Source: Glebionis coronaria
Lineage: Eukaryota > Streptophyta > Magnoliopsida > Asterales > Asteraceae
DNA: 64,000 nucleotides
Reading direction: 5' to 3'
Assembly: GCA_025667525.1 (NCBI GenBank)
Contig: CM046878.1
Span: 401,629,275 to 401,693,274, forward strand
The notes beneath the pieces were generated by a model. The model saw only the letters and a program-made list of their open reading frames with translations, had not been told where the DNA came from and did not search any database. How positions within the stretch are numbered: the stretch's first letter is position 1; each line of letters starts with the position of its first letter. This document shows, one piece after another, positions 22,310-33,190 of the stretch. The position numbers were made by a program, and so were the translations under genes.

Positions 22310-25300
22310 TTAAGAACTTGGAGGAGTCTGACAAATCTTCTTATATTGGTAATGAATAAATCTGATCAAATCCTTTGCCACGTCACTTGAATAATCTATC
22401 TCCAGCTGAGTGTCCTTCATCTTTTCCAAAACAGCCTTCGATATGAAATACTGAGCATCCACAAGTAGATACTCAGCAAACTTTGTAGAACTCAAATGAT
22501 ATACACCAGGAGCTGAATATAACCTCCATTGAAGACCACTGAGGTCATCTTCAAGATCCTTCCATATTTCAGGATCTTCCTCATTTGTCCCACACATTCT
22601 TTTGAATATGGTCCAAAGTTTTATTCCATTAGCTGAAGTTGGTGCTTCAGCCTCATACTTGGTCTCTAGTAACCTCCAAAGGTCCACCAAGTCTTCTCTA
22701 TCACAACTTGCAAATAAAGATATAAGAGTGGTAAAAGTGTGTACCTCCTTGCCAAATCTGCCAATCTTCCAGAATCCACATTCATCCTCATCATAACTCA
22801 CAATTGGATTCCTGGAATCTAATGGTAACACTTGCACCATATCTGAAGCTTCTAATGGGGAGAGCTTGAGGCTCTTTCTTATAACTGCTTCACTTGGATA
22901 TAGTGGATCCATATCTTTTGGAAACTCAAGTTTAAATCCCTTCTTCACTGGTCTGGGAATCATCATAGCTTTCTTGATTTCCATTTCTTCTGCAAGTTGC
23001 TCCTTTCTTTCATCTGAAAGAAGTCTGAGAGTGTTTGCTTCCTGCACTCTTACCCAAATAGGATAAGCCCTATGTTCCAACTCATCAAATGTCAAAGCCT
23101 TCAACTTCTGATGTGTCCATCCAACTCCATGACATCTGAGCAACATAAAATAGAGCTCTCTTCTATCCCTTTTCAATTCTGAGAGAATATTGCTTGCCTT
23201 GTGCTTCAAAATCACCTTACAATCCTTCTGAACTCTAAGAAGAAGCTCCAAACCCCATATTTGATCTGAAATGGTCAAGTCTGCATTATCCATGCAGCTT
23301 TCTTCCCAAGAGTTGTACATTTGAACCACCTCTGGCATATCAAAGTCAACCTGCAATTTTAAATCTCTCAATTTTTTCCTAGCAAGCTCATCACCATACT
23401 CAAGCCTTTCTGGTTCTATAATCATCACACTTGAGTCTGAGCTAGCTCCATCAATTTCTTCTTTAGAAGTCACAACAAATGGTGACTTTTCCTTTTCACC
23501 TTGTTCCATCATTTGTTCAGCCAATCTTCTATCAAATTCAACTTGGGTTGCATCCTTTGGAACAATTTCTTCTACCAATTTACCCTTACCCTTATCTGAT
23601 GGTGCAATGGTTGGTAAGGTAGATGGTAATACCTGAGTAGAAACTTCTTTGATGATAGATGATGACTGGAATACATCACCTTCATGTGCAGGTCTGTCAA
23701 CGCCCAAATTTCCTCTATCAGCGCCCAAAATACTTCTATCAGCGTCCAAATTTGTCTTGTCAACGCTCAAATACTTTCCCTCAGCGCCTTGTGTAACCTC
23801 TCTCAACATAGCTGTAAATGATAAATTTAGATTGGTTGGAGAGATTAAGGACGTATCAAAACCTGTTTGTTCCTTCAAAGTTGTAAGGGCTTCAGCAACA
23901 TCCATTGATTGACTATCTTGGCTGCCCTTATCACTCAGATTTCTTTGATCTTCCTCCCCTTTGGAAGACTCCTCCATACCCCTCCTAGCATGATCACTCT
24001 CCAAAACAACAATCCTCTCCCTCAATTGCTTGAGTTCAAGGCCTTGTGAGCTGACAATTTGTACTAAGTCTGCATTTTGCTTTTGCAAGCTAATGCAGAC
24101 TGCCGTCAATTCCAAAAGAGTCATTGGTTCCAGTCTGCCCTCTTCTGAAATGGGGATTTGACCTCCCAAGTCAGATTCATTGGGCATGGATGAGGACTTA
24201 ATTATGGTGGGACTGCCTTGGCCAGCATCTAAGCCAGAACCAATAGTCCCAGCCTCATCCAGGTCACCAGCCACACTTGTGGTGGTGGTTCTTTCTGCTT
24301 CATGACTAGGACCACCAGAGGAGAAAACTCCAGTAGTCCTTTGGCGTTTCATCAACCTATATTCAGGTGGTGTGGAAGATGGTGTGGAAGAATGGGTAGA
24401 TGTGGGTTGGTTAAGGGGTGTTTGGGATTGTGATGGTTGTGTATCAGCGTTGGAAATAGGCACATCAACGCCAACATTTGATGTGTCAGCGTCAAAGGGT
24501 TCTTGGTCAATTGGCATTTGTTCAGGTGAGGGTAAAGGTTCAGGAATGGGTTCAAGTTGTGGTTGAGGGTAAATTTGAGGTTGGGGATCTGGTTGGGGTT
24601 GTGTTGCTGCAATAACAACAAGCATGGCTGGGGTTAAAGGTAAGTCTCTAAGAGGTGGTGAATTCATCTTCGTAAAAATAGCTTTCTTTTGTTCAGGGAT
24701 CTTATAAAAATCATTGTGATCCCTTGAACAATAACCTTGATCATCAAAAATCATTTGCAGAAAACGGGGATAAGCTAAAGTCATTTTTGTCCCCTTGTTT
24801 TTACACATCCCTTCAAAAATCATTTTAGAATAGTTATATTTTTGCCCTGTTGCAATGCACACAATAGCACTAGCAATGGATCTATTGATCTCATTGTGTG
24901 CAGTACATTTGGGACTCAAACATTGAAGGAGGATGTGGATGAGGTACTTCCAGGCTGGGGGAAATTCCTGCTTATGATACTTGTTAAGAGTACCTTCATC
25001 AGGAAATGGATATCCCAAAGCCCTAAGCCCTTGTTCTATTTCATTTATGGGAAGGATGGCTATACCATCAGCATCATCAAGATGCAAGGCCTGGCGTGCC
25101 AAGGCCTCAGTAACCACCCAAGACCTCCCATGAACAATAGAAGTTAATGTGGTCACTCCATTAACTGTTGAGGAACTGACAGTGTTCCAAAACTGCTTAA
25201 TGTGTGTGACTGGAATGAGTGGTGCATGAGAAAGAGCATACCTTAATGGGGATGCGTTCAAATACGCCACCATTTGTGTGTATTGAGGAAACAAATCATT

Positions 25301-25381
25301 ATCAGCAACAAGATAAGCAATCATGTTGTGTTGAGACTTGAACCCCAATTCCAATTCTGCTGAGTTAAACTTTGGTGCCAT
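22310..25381 (-). CDS. Third ORF of the young Copia element, unknown function (1,023 aa)
   Basis: The ATG at 25,379-25,381 (MAPKFNSAELELGF) gives an unbroken 1,023-codon frame downstream of pol, separated by a 1.25-kb spacer. The N-terminal 240 residues form a compact conserved-looking block (YLNASPLRYAL; HIKQFWNTV; LDDADGI; FPPAWKYLIHILLQCLS). I recognise this block from many Asteraceae proteins often labelled 'synaptobrevin/longin-like', a label I doubt. Then come a Pro/Gln-rich linker (about 255-300), a Ser/Thr-rich part with the basic patch KRQR (about 353), a predicted coiled coil (about 425-470), repeated [N/S/L]x[AV]D[RK] peptides (about 540-565) and a 400-residue charged C-terminal part. 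I see no signal peptide, transmembrane segment or fusion-like peptide, so an envelope role is not supported despite its position. The function is unknown. Confidence 0.85.
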   Translation of the reverse strand: MAPKFNSAELELGFKSQHNMIAYLVADNDLFPQYTQMVAYLNASPLRYALSHAPLIPVTHIKQFWNTVSSSTVNGVTTLTSIVHGRSWVVTEALARQALHLDDADGIAILPINEIEQGLRALGYPFPDEGTLNKYHKQEFPPAWKYLIHILLQCLSPKCTAHNEINRSIASAIVCIATGQKYNYSKMIFEGMCKNKGTKMTLAYPRFLQMIFDDQGYCSRDHNDFYKIPEQKKAIFTKMNSPPLRDLPLTPAMLVVIAATQPQPDPQPQIYPQPQLEPIPEPLPSPEQMPIDQEPFDADTSNVGVDVPISNADTQPSQSQTPLNQPTSTHSSTPSSTPPEYRLMKRQRTTGVFSSGGPSHEAERTTTTSVAGDLDEAGTIGSGLDAGQGSPTIIKSSSMPNESDLGGQIPISEEGRLEPMTLLELTAVCISLQKQNADLVQIVSSQGLELKQLRERIVVLESDHARRGMEESSKGEEDQRNLSDKGSQDSQSMDVAEALTTLKEQTGFDTSLISPTNLNLSFTAMLREVTQGAEGKYLSVDKTNLDADRSILGADRGNLGVDRPAHEGDVFQSSSIIKEVSTQVLPSTLPTIAPSDKGKGKLVEEIVPKDATQVEFDRRLAEQMMEQGEKEKSPFVVTSKEEIDGASSDSSVMIIEPERLEYGDELARKKLRDLKLQVDFDMPEVVQMYNSWEESCMDNADLTISDQIWGLELLLRVQKDCKVILKHKASNILSELKRDRRELYFMLLRCHGVGWTHQKLKALTFDELEHRAYPIWVRVQEANTLRLLSDERKEQLAEEMEIKKAMMIPRPVKKGFKLEFPKDMDPLYPSEAVIRKSLKLSPLEASDMVQVLPLDSRNPIVSYDEDECGFWKIGRFGKEVHTFTTLISLFASCDREDLVDLWRLLETKYEAEAPTSANGIKLWTIFKRMCGTNEEDPEIWKDLEDDLSGLQWRLYSAPGVYHLSSTKFAEYLLVDAQYFISKAVLEKMKDTQLEIDYSSDVAKDLIRFIHYQYKKICQTPPSS

Positions 25382-26634
25382 TGATGAAAGCTGTTAATTT
25401 GAAGTGTAGAAGATGAAGTTGATAAGAGAAAAGTGTTAGACAAGAATTATAGATACCCTGTTTAAAAATAGGAGCCAAATTTATAGGAGATAAAGAATGC
25501 ATGTGATTGGCCCAAATATAGGCAAAGATTTTCAAAAACTAATCATGAAAATATTGAAAAAGTTATAAGTTATCTCATGCATTTAATGAAAGTAACAACT
25601 CCTAAAATTACGGCTTGAAAATATGTCAAAAAGTAACAACTGGGTAGGTCCCATTGAGTGTCAACGGTCAAAAATAACCCATCAACGCCTAACGGCTATA
25701 ATCTTGTCAACGTTCGCCTAAAGCCATGTCAGCGTCCAATTTGGTCACAACAACGCTTGGAAAAATCTTGTCAGCGTCCAAAAATAAAATTGTTTTAAAA
25801 AGTGAAAAATGACCTTAACAAGTAATTTATCCTAGAGAAGATAACCAAAAGCTGATAATTATCATAGGGCGGCAAGCATTGTCCAGTTATGCACACTTGC
25901 ATAAAGATAGACATAACAGTCCTCTAGTGTCCCTGGCTAACCAAAATTCTTAACAACCAAGTTACCTTATAAAATCCTTGTTACTCCCAGGTAAATCCCA
26001 TATCAAAATCATTCCCAAGTCTCCCAACAGACCACAACCAATTCTAGGCCAAAAATGTCTTGGCAGCATGCAAAGTTGATATACTATGCATGCTACAGTG
26101 CCCCATGGTTTAGTAAAACTAACCCATACTCACCTGTGGACACAATCTAGAATTGTGATAAGAGTATCATATGGATACCCAAACATCCTAAAGGTTCCTA
26201 AAACCTCCCCTTAAACTATGATACAAAAAGTTTGCTAAAATCATGCATGAACATAAAAAATTTATGTCAAGATAGGAATGAAACATTCCAACCATCATCC
26301 ATAAATAAAAACTTGTCCAAATGCTTCTCCATTGATCCATAAGCAACTCTGTATCCAATGGTATATTGCTAACACCATCTGCACATTTAGATTGAAAACC
26401 ACAAAACTAACATTGTTGCTGACAACGCCCCGATAACACATGAAAGCGGTGAAGGAAGCTTTGTCAGCGTTAGACAATTATATTGCTGACAACGTTGCAA
26501 AAACACTTATCAGTGTTCAAGCAAACTTTGTCAGTTTTAGAAAAATATAGTGGAAAATCTAAATCATCAATAAGACCAATAATAATAATGCATCATCCTG
26601 TACATACTTTTACAAAAAGAATCCAAAACACATA
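25382..26634 (-). other. Spacer between pol and the third ORF
   Basis: About 1.25 kb without a long frame. It holds two clusters of the GTCAACG/GTCAGCG motif (25,663-25,790 and 26,418-26,535). A subgenomic promoter or splice acceptor for the third ORF would be expected here, but I cannot point to one. Confidence 0.6.
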
Positions 26635-29600
26635 TTAAGAGAGATTAACCATTCCAATACTTGTTACCAAGTATTGAAATCTTCCAATATCAAAAGGTTT
26701 AGTTAATAAATCTGACACATTTTCCTCAGTGTCAACCCTATCTGGTTGTATTAAACCTTTCTCAAAGCAATCTCTTATAAAATGGTGTCTAATTTCTATG
26801 TGCTTAGTTTTAGAATGATGTACAGGATTCTTAATGATGCATAAAGTACTATTATTGTCAACAAATATCTTAGTATGCATAAAATTATACCCATAGTCCA
26901 ACAGCTGGTTCTGAATCCACAACACTTGACCACAACATGCTGCTGCAGCCACATACTCTGCTTCAGTTGTAGAATTAGCCACCACTGTTTGTTTCTTGCA
27001 TTTCCAAGATATTAATCTGCTCCCAAGAAACTGACATCCACCAGTTGTGGATTTCCTATCAAACTTATCACCTCCATAATCACTACCTGAATATGCAATC
27101 AGCTCTAATGGTGAATCCTTTGGGTACCACAAACCAAGACTAGGGAAACATCTTAGGTACCTAAAGATCCTCTTCACAGCATAAAGGTGACATTCTTTGG
27201 GAGTCACTTGATGTCGTGCACAAGCACACACAGCAAACATGATATCAGGTCTGGAAGCAATAAGATACATCAAAGATCCAATCATGGATCTATAATGCCT
27301 GACATCAACATCCTTTCCATCTCCAATCTTTCCCCAAGGGTGTTCTCTATCCATAGGAGTAGTAGCCCTCTTTTCATGTGGAGAAAAGCCAAACTTCTTC
27401 AAGATTTCAGCAACATATTTGTCCTGGGAGATGAAGATACCATCTTCTTTCTGCTGAACTTGTAAACCAAGAAAGAAGTTCATCTCCCCCATAGCACTCA
27501 TCTTGAATTTGTCTGTCATAAGCTTGGAGAAATCCTCACTCATCTTTGGATCAGTAGATCCAAAAATGATATCATCAACATAGACCTGCACAAGCAACAC
27601 ATCTTTACCTTTCTTCTTTGTAAATAGTGTCTGATCTATGGTGCCCCTCTTGAATCCATTGTCCACTAAATATGTAGACAAGGTACCATACCATGCTCTA
27701 GGGGCTTGATGAAGGCCATACATAGCCTTTTTGACTCTATACACTTTATCAGGATGCTCTGGATCTTCAAAACCAGGAGGTTGCATGACATATACTTCCT
27801 CAACAATGGTGCCATACAAGAAAGTACTCTTCACATCCATTTGATAGACTGTGAAGCCCATGCAAGATGCATAGGCTAGAAAAATCCTAATAGCTTCAAT
27901 CCTTGCAACTGGTGCAAAGACCTCCTCATAGTCTATCCCCTCCTCTTGTGTATAACCTTGAGCCACTAACCTTGCCTTGTTTCTGACCACAATACCTCTT
28001 TCATCTCTTTTGTTCCTGAGAACCCATCTTGTCCCTATAGGTCTGACATATCTAGGACAATCAACCGGCTCCCAAACATCCTGAATTGCAAATTGGTGAA
28101 GCTCATCCTGCATTGCTTCCACCCAACTTGGTTCTTTGAGAGCATCAAATATCTTCTTGGGTTCTTCTTGTGACAGAAAACATGCAAACAAACATGCTTG
28201 CACAAGAGGGGTATCAACCTTCTTGTGTATATTGGCAATAAACCCACCAAGACCTTGGTGAGATCTTCTGGTCTGAACTGGAGTCATAATATCACCAATG
28301 ATCTGAGATGTGGGGTGATTCTTCATTGTGGAAGTGAGAACTCCTCCTTCAAAAAGTCTGGTGTCCTCAACTTCACGCTCCATGTTACCAATATCTTCTT
28401 CATCAGACTCTCCTTGATCAACAGGAATCTCTTCATAAACATTGGAAGGTCCTCCTTGTTCAAAAGTGGAAGAGAAAAGATGTGCAAAGGTGTTGTCAAC
28501 GTTTGAACCTTGTTTGTCAGCGCTTGGGCTAACAACGCTTGAACTGTTGTTGTCAACGTCTGAGCCATCAACGTCTGAATTGGTCTTGTCAGCGCTAGAT
28601 TTGCCTTTGTCAGCGCATGAAGAACCATGCATGTTTGTATCTGGTGGTATTTGGAGACCACCATTACCTTGTCCAGCAGCAGCAGCAGCAAACGCATCTG
28701 TCCAAATAGGAATTGTGACATATTCAAATGTAGGAGATGCCTTTTCTGCTTGTGATCCAACCTTCTCATGAACCTGTGTACCTGAAACATTAACAACTTG
28801 TTCCTCCACAACATTTAAAGTTACCTTCACAATGTCTAGATTAGTGACAGGCATATAATTTAAAGTTCTAGATAAGGGTTCCAAATCAAACAACCAATTA
28901 GGACCACTTTCAGGATCACTAGGTTTATTCTCTAAGAACCTAACATGTACTCTCTCAACAATACGTTTGTCCTCTTTAAGATAAACCCTATAACCCTTGC
29001 TCTGCACTGAATACCCCATGAAGTAACCTTCATCACCTTTTGCACTAAATTTACCTAAGGCATCACTAGTATCTAAGACTACTACATGACATCCAAAAGG
29101 TCTGAGAAAACCAATATTAGGTTTTCTTCCCCAAAGTAACTCATAAGGTGTTTTGTTCTGAATTTTGTTAACCAATGCTCTATTTTGCACATAGCATGCT
29201 GTATTAACAGCCTCAGCCCAAAAGGCTATAGGAAAGTGAGCATCAGCCAACATTGTTCTGGCTGCTTCAATTAGGGTTCTATTTTTCCTTTCAGCAACCC
29301 CATTTTGTTGTGGGGTTCTAGCAATACTGAATTGCCTAGTAATTCCCTTCCTGGCACAAAAATCATCTAGCTTCTTGTTCCAAAATTCTCCACCATTATC
29401 ACTCCTAAGCATTTTAACCTCATGTCCAGACCTTTTCTCAATTTGAGTGATAAATTCAATAAGAACATCAGCTGTGTCACTCTTCATAGCTAGAAAGAAT
29501 GTCCAAGTAAACCTAGAAAAGTCATCTGTTACAACAAAACAATATGACTTGCCATTCAGACTCTCTATATTTGTTGGACCAAAGAGGTCCATGTGAAGCA

Positions 29601-30270
29601 TATGAAGAGGTCTGGAACTAGTATGCACCTGTTTGGACTTGAATGAGACCTTGTGCTGCTTGCCTTTAAGACATGCAACACAAGAGTGGTCATTGTGGAA
29701 GGCCTTCTCAGGCAAACCATCAACTAAACCAAGCCTCACAAGTCTATTTATATTTTTAAAATTTATGTGCCCTAGTCTCCTGTGCCACAAATTACTTTCA
29801 TCTACTGAGGCCTTAGCATAAAAACAAGACATATTTGTATTCACCTTAATCCCATTTAAATTCACATTATATATGTCCTTATGCCTAGGTGTTCTATACT
29901 CAATATATTTCTCATCAGGGATCTTAAAATCCTTGCTTAACACCAAACACTCAGTATCAGTGAAAAGAACCTTATTTTTGTTATCACAAACTTGTGATAC
30001 ACTAAACAGATTATAGTCCAGTTCTTTTACCAGGAAGACGTTCTCAAAACGTAGATTATTGGTGAGAAGGGTTCCTTTGCCTGTGATAGTCCCATATCCA
30101 CCTCCAAAGTATACCTTATCACCATCTTTAATAGGAGTGAAGTTCGTCAGATAGTCTTCCTTTCCTGTCATGTGCCTTGAGCATCCACTATCCCAATATC
30201 CATAATCATTGATCTGTCTTTGAATGCCCTGCACATAAAGAAAACACATTAGTTTTCTTTGGGAACCCAA
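26635..30270 (-). CDS. Copia pol polyprotein (protease-integrase-RT-RNase H), open
   Basis: An open frame of 1,211 codons that opens without an ATG (a TTG at its first codon; first ATG at 30,249). Protease has [11 protein letters not shown] (about residue 26-36). The pre-integrase zinc region (HRRLGHINF, then CVAC) is followed by integrase MDLFGP, SDNGGEF and NGVAERKN (D, D, E all present). RT has [11 protein letters not shown] and the catalytic box YVDDIIFGS (about residue 900). RNase H ends the protein with KSTTGG, TEAEYVA and the [12 protein letters not shown] block. No stop or frameshift is seen, and the catalytic residues I can check are intact. It overlaps the gag frame by 22 nt and lies in the -1 frame relative to it, so expression would need frameshifting or another bypass. 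A variable Asp/Asn/Ser-rich linker (28,490-28,625) carries seven copies of the dispersed motif. Confidence 0.93.
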   Translation of the reverse strand: MGSQRKLMCFLYVQGIQRQINDYGYWDSGCSRHMTGKEDYLTNFTPIKDGDKVYFGGGYGTITGKGTLLTNNLRFENVFLVKELDYNLFSVSQVCDNKNKVLFTDTECLVLSKDFKIPDEKYIEYRTPRHKDIYNVNLNGIKVNTNMSCFYAKASVDESNLWHRRLGHINFKNINRLVRLGLVDGLPEKAFHNDHSCVACLKGKQHKVSFKSKQVHTSSRPLHMLHMDLFGPTNIESLNGKSYCFVVTDDFSRFTWTFFLAMKSDTADVLIEFITQIEKRSGHEVKMLRSDNGGEFWNKKLDDFCARKGITRQFSIARTPQQNGVAERKNRTLIEAARTMLADAHFPIAFWAEAVNTACYVQNRALVNKIQNKTPYELLWGRKPNIGFLRPFGCHVVVLDTSDALGKFSAKGDEGYFMGYSVQSKGYRVYLKEDKRIVERVHVRFLENKPSDPESGPNWLFDLEPLSRTLNYMPVTNLDIVKVTLNVVEEQVVNVSGTQVHEKVGSQAEKASPTFEYVTIPIWTDAFAAAAAGQGNGGLQIPPDTNMHGSSCADKGKSSADKTNSDVDGSDVDNNSSSVVSPSADKQGSNVDNTFAHLFSSTFEQGGPSNVYEEIPVDQGESDEEDIGNMEREVEDTRLFEGGVLTSTMKNHPTSQIIGDIMTPVQTRRSHQGLGGFIANIHKKVDTPLVQACLFACFLSQEEPKKIFDALKEPSWVEAMQDELHQFAIQDVWEPVDCPRYVRPIGTRWVLRNKRDERGIVVRNKARLVAQGYTQEEGIDYEEVFAPVARIEAIRIFLAYASCMGFTVYQMDVKSTFLYGTIVEEVYVMQPPGFEDPEHPDKVYRVKKAMYGLHQAPRAWYGTLSTYLVDNGFKRGTIDQTLFTKKKGKDVLLVQVYVDDIIFGSTDPKMSEDFSKLMTDKFKMSAMGEMNFFLGLQVQQKEDGIFISQDKYVAEILKKFGFSPHEKRATTPMDREHPWGKIGDGKDVDVRHYRSMIGSLMYLIASRPDIMFAVCACARHQVTPKECHLYAVKRIFRYLRCFPSLGLWYPKDSPLELIAYSGSDYGGDKFDRKSTTGGCQFLGSRLISWKCKKQTVVANSTTEAEYVAAAACCGQVLWIQNQLLDYGYNFMHTKIFVDNNSTLCIIKNPVHHSKTKHIEIRHHFIRDCFEKGLIQPDRVDTEENVSDLLTKPFDIGRFQYLVTSIGMVNLS

Positions 30271-33080
30271 GTCTCAGAAGACTTGGATTCATCTGGTTGT
30301 TCAATAAGAACAGACTTAGTTCTCACAACAACCCCATTCTCATCCCTTTTAGGATGAAAAACCCAGTTAACCCCAATAGGTTTTGTAATGACCTTTGAAA
30401 TGTAATTAAATCTATTGCAAGTCAATGAAATTCCATTATTATTAGGGTTTTGATCTTTCTTGGGTCTCCATGTTAAGCTTGAAGAAGCTTTAGACCCCTT
30501 ACCTTGTGGCTGCAAATATTTAGGTCTGGTCACGTTTCTGTCAGCGTTGGATTTTGTCCTGTCAACGCTGAAATTACCCTTGTCAGCGTTGAACCTAGGG
30601 TTTGCTACAGGAACCCATTGCCTATTTGACCAGGTGTTTGTCTTTTGAAAAGGTCTTTGTCCATGAGTGTTAGACCTTCTAGTAAAGAATGGGGCAGGTC
30701 TAATCACTTGTGGACTTTGTTGCACACAAGGTTTGGGTCTGACAACGTTTGACTTCCTAACAACGTTGACTTTCTTCCTATCAGCGCTGAAATTGTTCCT
30801 ATCAGCGCTGGCTTTGGGAGCGTTGACACACTTGTATGCCAAATGTGAAAAGCTACCACAAGTATAACAGGCTTTCTTAGACACACTCTTAGGTCTAGAA
30901 GAGAAGAAACCTGTTCCATGATTGTTAACTTGGCTCTTGGGTGACCTATTATTCCTATACATCTCTGCATATTTAATGGTAGGTCTTCTAACAGTGTTTG
31001 AGCCTAGGTCAACAGCTTTACCAGTGACTGGGTGAGTAACCTTAATGGGTGGTGATTCATTGGGACTTTCACATAGCAAACCTCCCTTAACAAATAAAGT
31101 AGGGTTAGCTTTCTTCCACTCATTTAGGTCAGTCAGTTTTTGTTGATACTCTTCTACTGGAGTGACAACTCTTGGTGGAGGAATGAATTCCTCTTCTTGG
31201 CATTCTGGTATACTAGTCCAAGATAAATCCTTTTTAAGGACACCATAGAAGTCACCAGCTGGTGGTGGAACCAGAGAGTAGTCATTCATCCCAATCCCGG
31301 TCATGTCCTTAGGATCCCTTTGTTTAGCTACACAGTCTCCTAGGGTTTGGGTGGCTCTATCAAATCTTTGAATCTTGAGGTCAACATTATCTTTATTCTT
31401 AATGGCCTCATCTAACTTAGCCTGTAGGTCTCTATTGACCTTTGTCATGATATTTCTAATATCCATACTACCCTCTAGCTCATGTTTTAAGATATTTATC
31501 TTATCTTTTAAGTCAAATTCCATTTTCTTGTATTCAGAAACGGTTTTCTCAGTTTCAGTAAGCGCTAGTTGGTAATTGGACAATTTACACCTTTCAGTGC
31601 TCATATCATCTTTTAGTTTTAACACCTCTTTGTTAAGTCTATCAGTGTTTAACCTACAACCTTTGCTACAAAAAGCATCATCATATACCGCATTATCAGA
31701 TGAAGAGGAGGAGTGTGCCATGAGAGCATATTCAACATGCTCTTCTTCTTCAATATCAGCAACCAAAGCTTTATCCTCTTCAGCATTCTTAGCCAGATAG
31801 CTCCAATCCCATCCTGTGCCATCAATTCCTTGAACTGCAACCATAGCTTTGGAATCCTGAGCTTTAACAATCTGACTTGAGGGTTTACCAGCATCAGATC
31901 TTCTAGGAGATCTGCATTCCCTCATGAAGTGCCCCATACGATGACAGTTGTAGCATTCAACTTTGGATTTATCAAATCCAGCTGTGTCTTTAGCATTGAA
32001 GGTCATCTTCTTCTTGAACCTTCTATTCCACCTATTTGCTCTAATACTAGCAAGAGCCATGTTCCATTTGATGTCCATCTCTTCCAAGTGCTCATCGCTT
32101 ATCTGCTCAAGGTCCTCATATGTAATCACTGAACCATTGGGCAAAGAAGCAATGTAAGCACAAACAGTATCCAAATCCAAACCAGCAGGTTTAACTCTTG
32201 GGGAGTCATTCATAAATGTGTCAGCGTCTGAAAAGGAGACGTTGACAGGACTTGTTCCAGCGCTGACATATGATGATCCAGTAACTGGATGCATATAAGA
32301 GTCCTTCTGATTGAATTGACCTTCACTATGAGAGAAGAAGGCCATGTTGCTGGTGGAAGATTTGCTTCCATGATCTGAAAGAGTTTCATCTTCCAACAGT
32401 CTTAGTTTGTTGTAGATGTCATCAAACAAGGAGCTCTTGTAAGTATTATTGGCAAGAATAGATCTTGCCTCAATCTTCCATGCCTCACCAAGACTTTTAA
32501 GAAAGGTAGCATTGGTGTCAACATCACCAACTTGTGTCCCCATGAAGGACAACTTGCTTGTGATGTCAAGCAATCTGCTTCTCACACTATTCAGTTTCTC
32601 ATTGGGTTGAGCTTTGAAGACAGCATAATCATGCAGAAGTTACTTTTTCTTTTCTTCCTTAGTGTCTACATTGCCACCATATGCAACTTCAAGCGCTTCC
32701 CAAAGATCTTTAGCAGATTCATAGCCTCTATATTTGTGCTGGTTTTCTTGTCCCAAAGAGACTTTCAGAATATTTAGGGCTTTCATGTCGACCCTTTTCT
32801 TTGCAATATCTTCAGCACCTACAGCTCTACCATCTCCAGGTTTTTCTTTCTTATCTTCATCAGGGCATCCTTCAACAGCTGATCTTTGAGTAATAGCATC
32901 CTGAATCTTTTGAGCCTTATTGAATGAGTTTCCATATTCAATAATCTCCCAGAGTGTGTAGTCATAGATCCCTAGATATTGTTCAAAGTTGAACTTCCAT
33001 AAGTCAAAGTTGGTTGCATCAAGCATGGGAATCCTGATGTTTGGTAAGGGTGAATTGGAGGTGGTTATTGCTTCAGACAT
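30249..33080 (-). pseudogene. Copia gag, one in-frame stop codon
   Basis: The first ATG in the frame is at 33,078-33,080 (MSEAITTSNSPLPN). The frame is continuous to 30,249 except for one TAA at 32,640-32,642, after about 146 codons. The N-terminal region (FDLWKFNFEQYLGIYDYTLW) is the Copia UBN2/gag domain. Zinc knuckles are C-YN-C-HRMG-H-FMRE-C at about 31,920-31,960 and C-YT-C-GSFS-H-LAYK-C at about 30,825-30,870, with a coiled-coil region between them (31,650-31,370). The C-terminal part is Arg/Asn-rich with NADR/SADR/SVDR peptides that encode the dispersed motif. The TAA would block Gag unless read through, so this copy may depend on Gag supplied by relatives. Confidence 0.88.
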
Positions 33081-33176
33081 GATGTTGTTAGGGTTTTGGT
33101 GTTTTCTGAGAAAATTAGGGTTTTGGTGTTCGTGTATCGTTCTGGTGTTCTTCAAAGATCAAAAGTTCCTCAACAA

Positions 33177-33188
33177 GCTCTGATACCA
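33177..33188 (-). other. Primer binding site, initiator methionine tRNA (young Copia)
   Basis: The minus strand reads TGGTATCAGAGC, two bases inside the 5' LTR edge at 33,191. It is the same primer type as the left Copia element. Confidence 0.93.
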
Positions 33189-33190
33189 CT

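Noticed and set aside
22310..25381. Calling the third ORF of the young Copia element an envelope protein
   Set aside because: The position fits, but I see no signal peptide, transmembrane segment, fusion peptide or cysteine pattern. I left the function open.
32989..33183. Plus-strand frames opposite the Copia gag and pol
   Set aside because: They are reverse-strand shadows of well-supported minus-strand retroelement genes.
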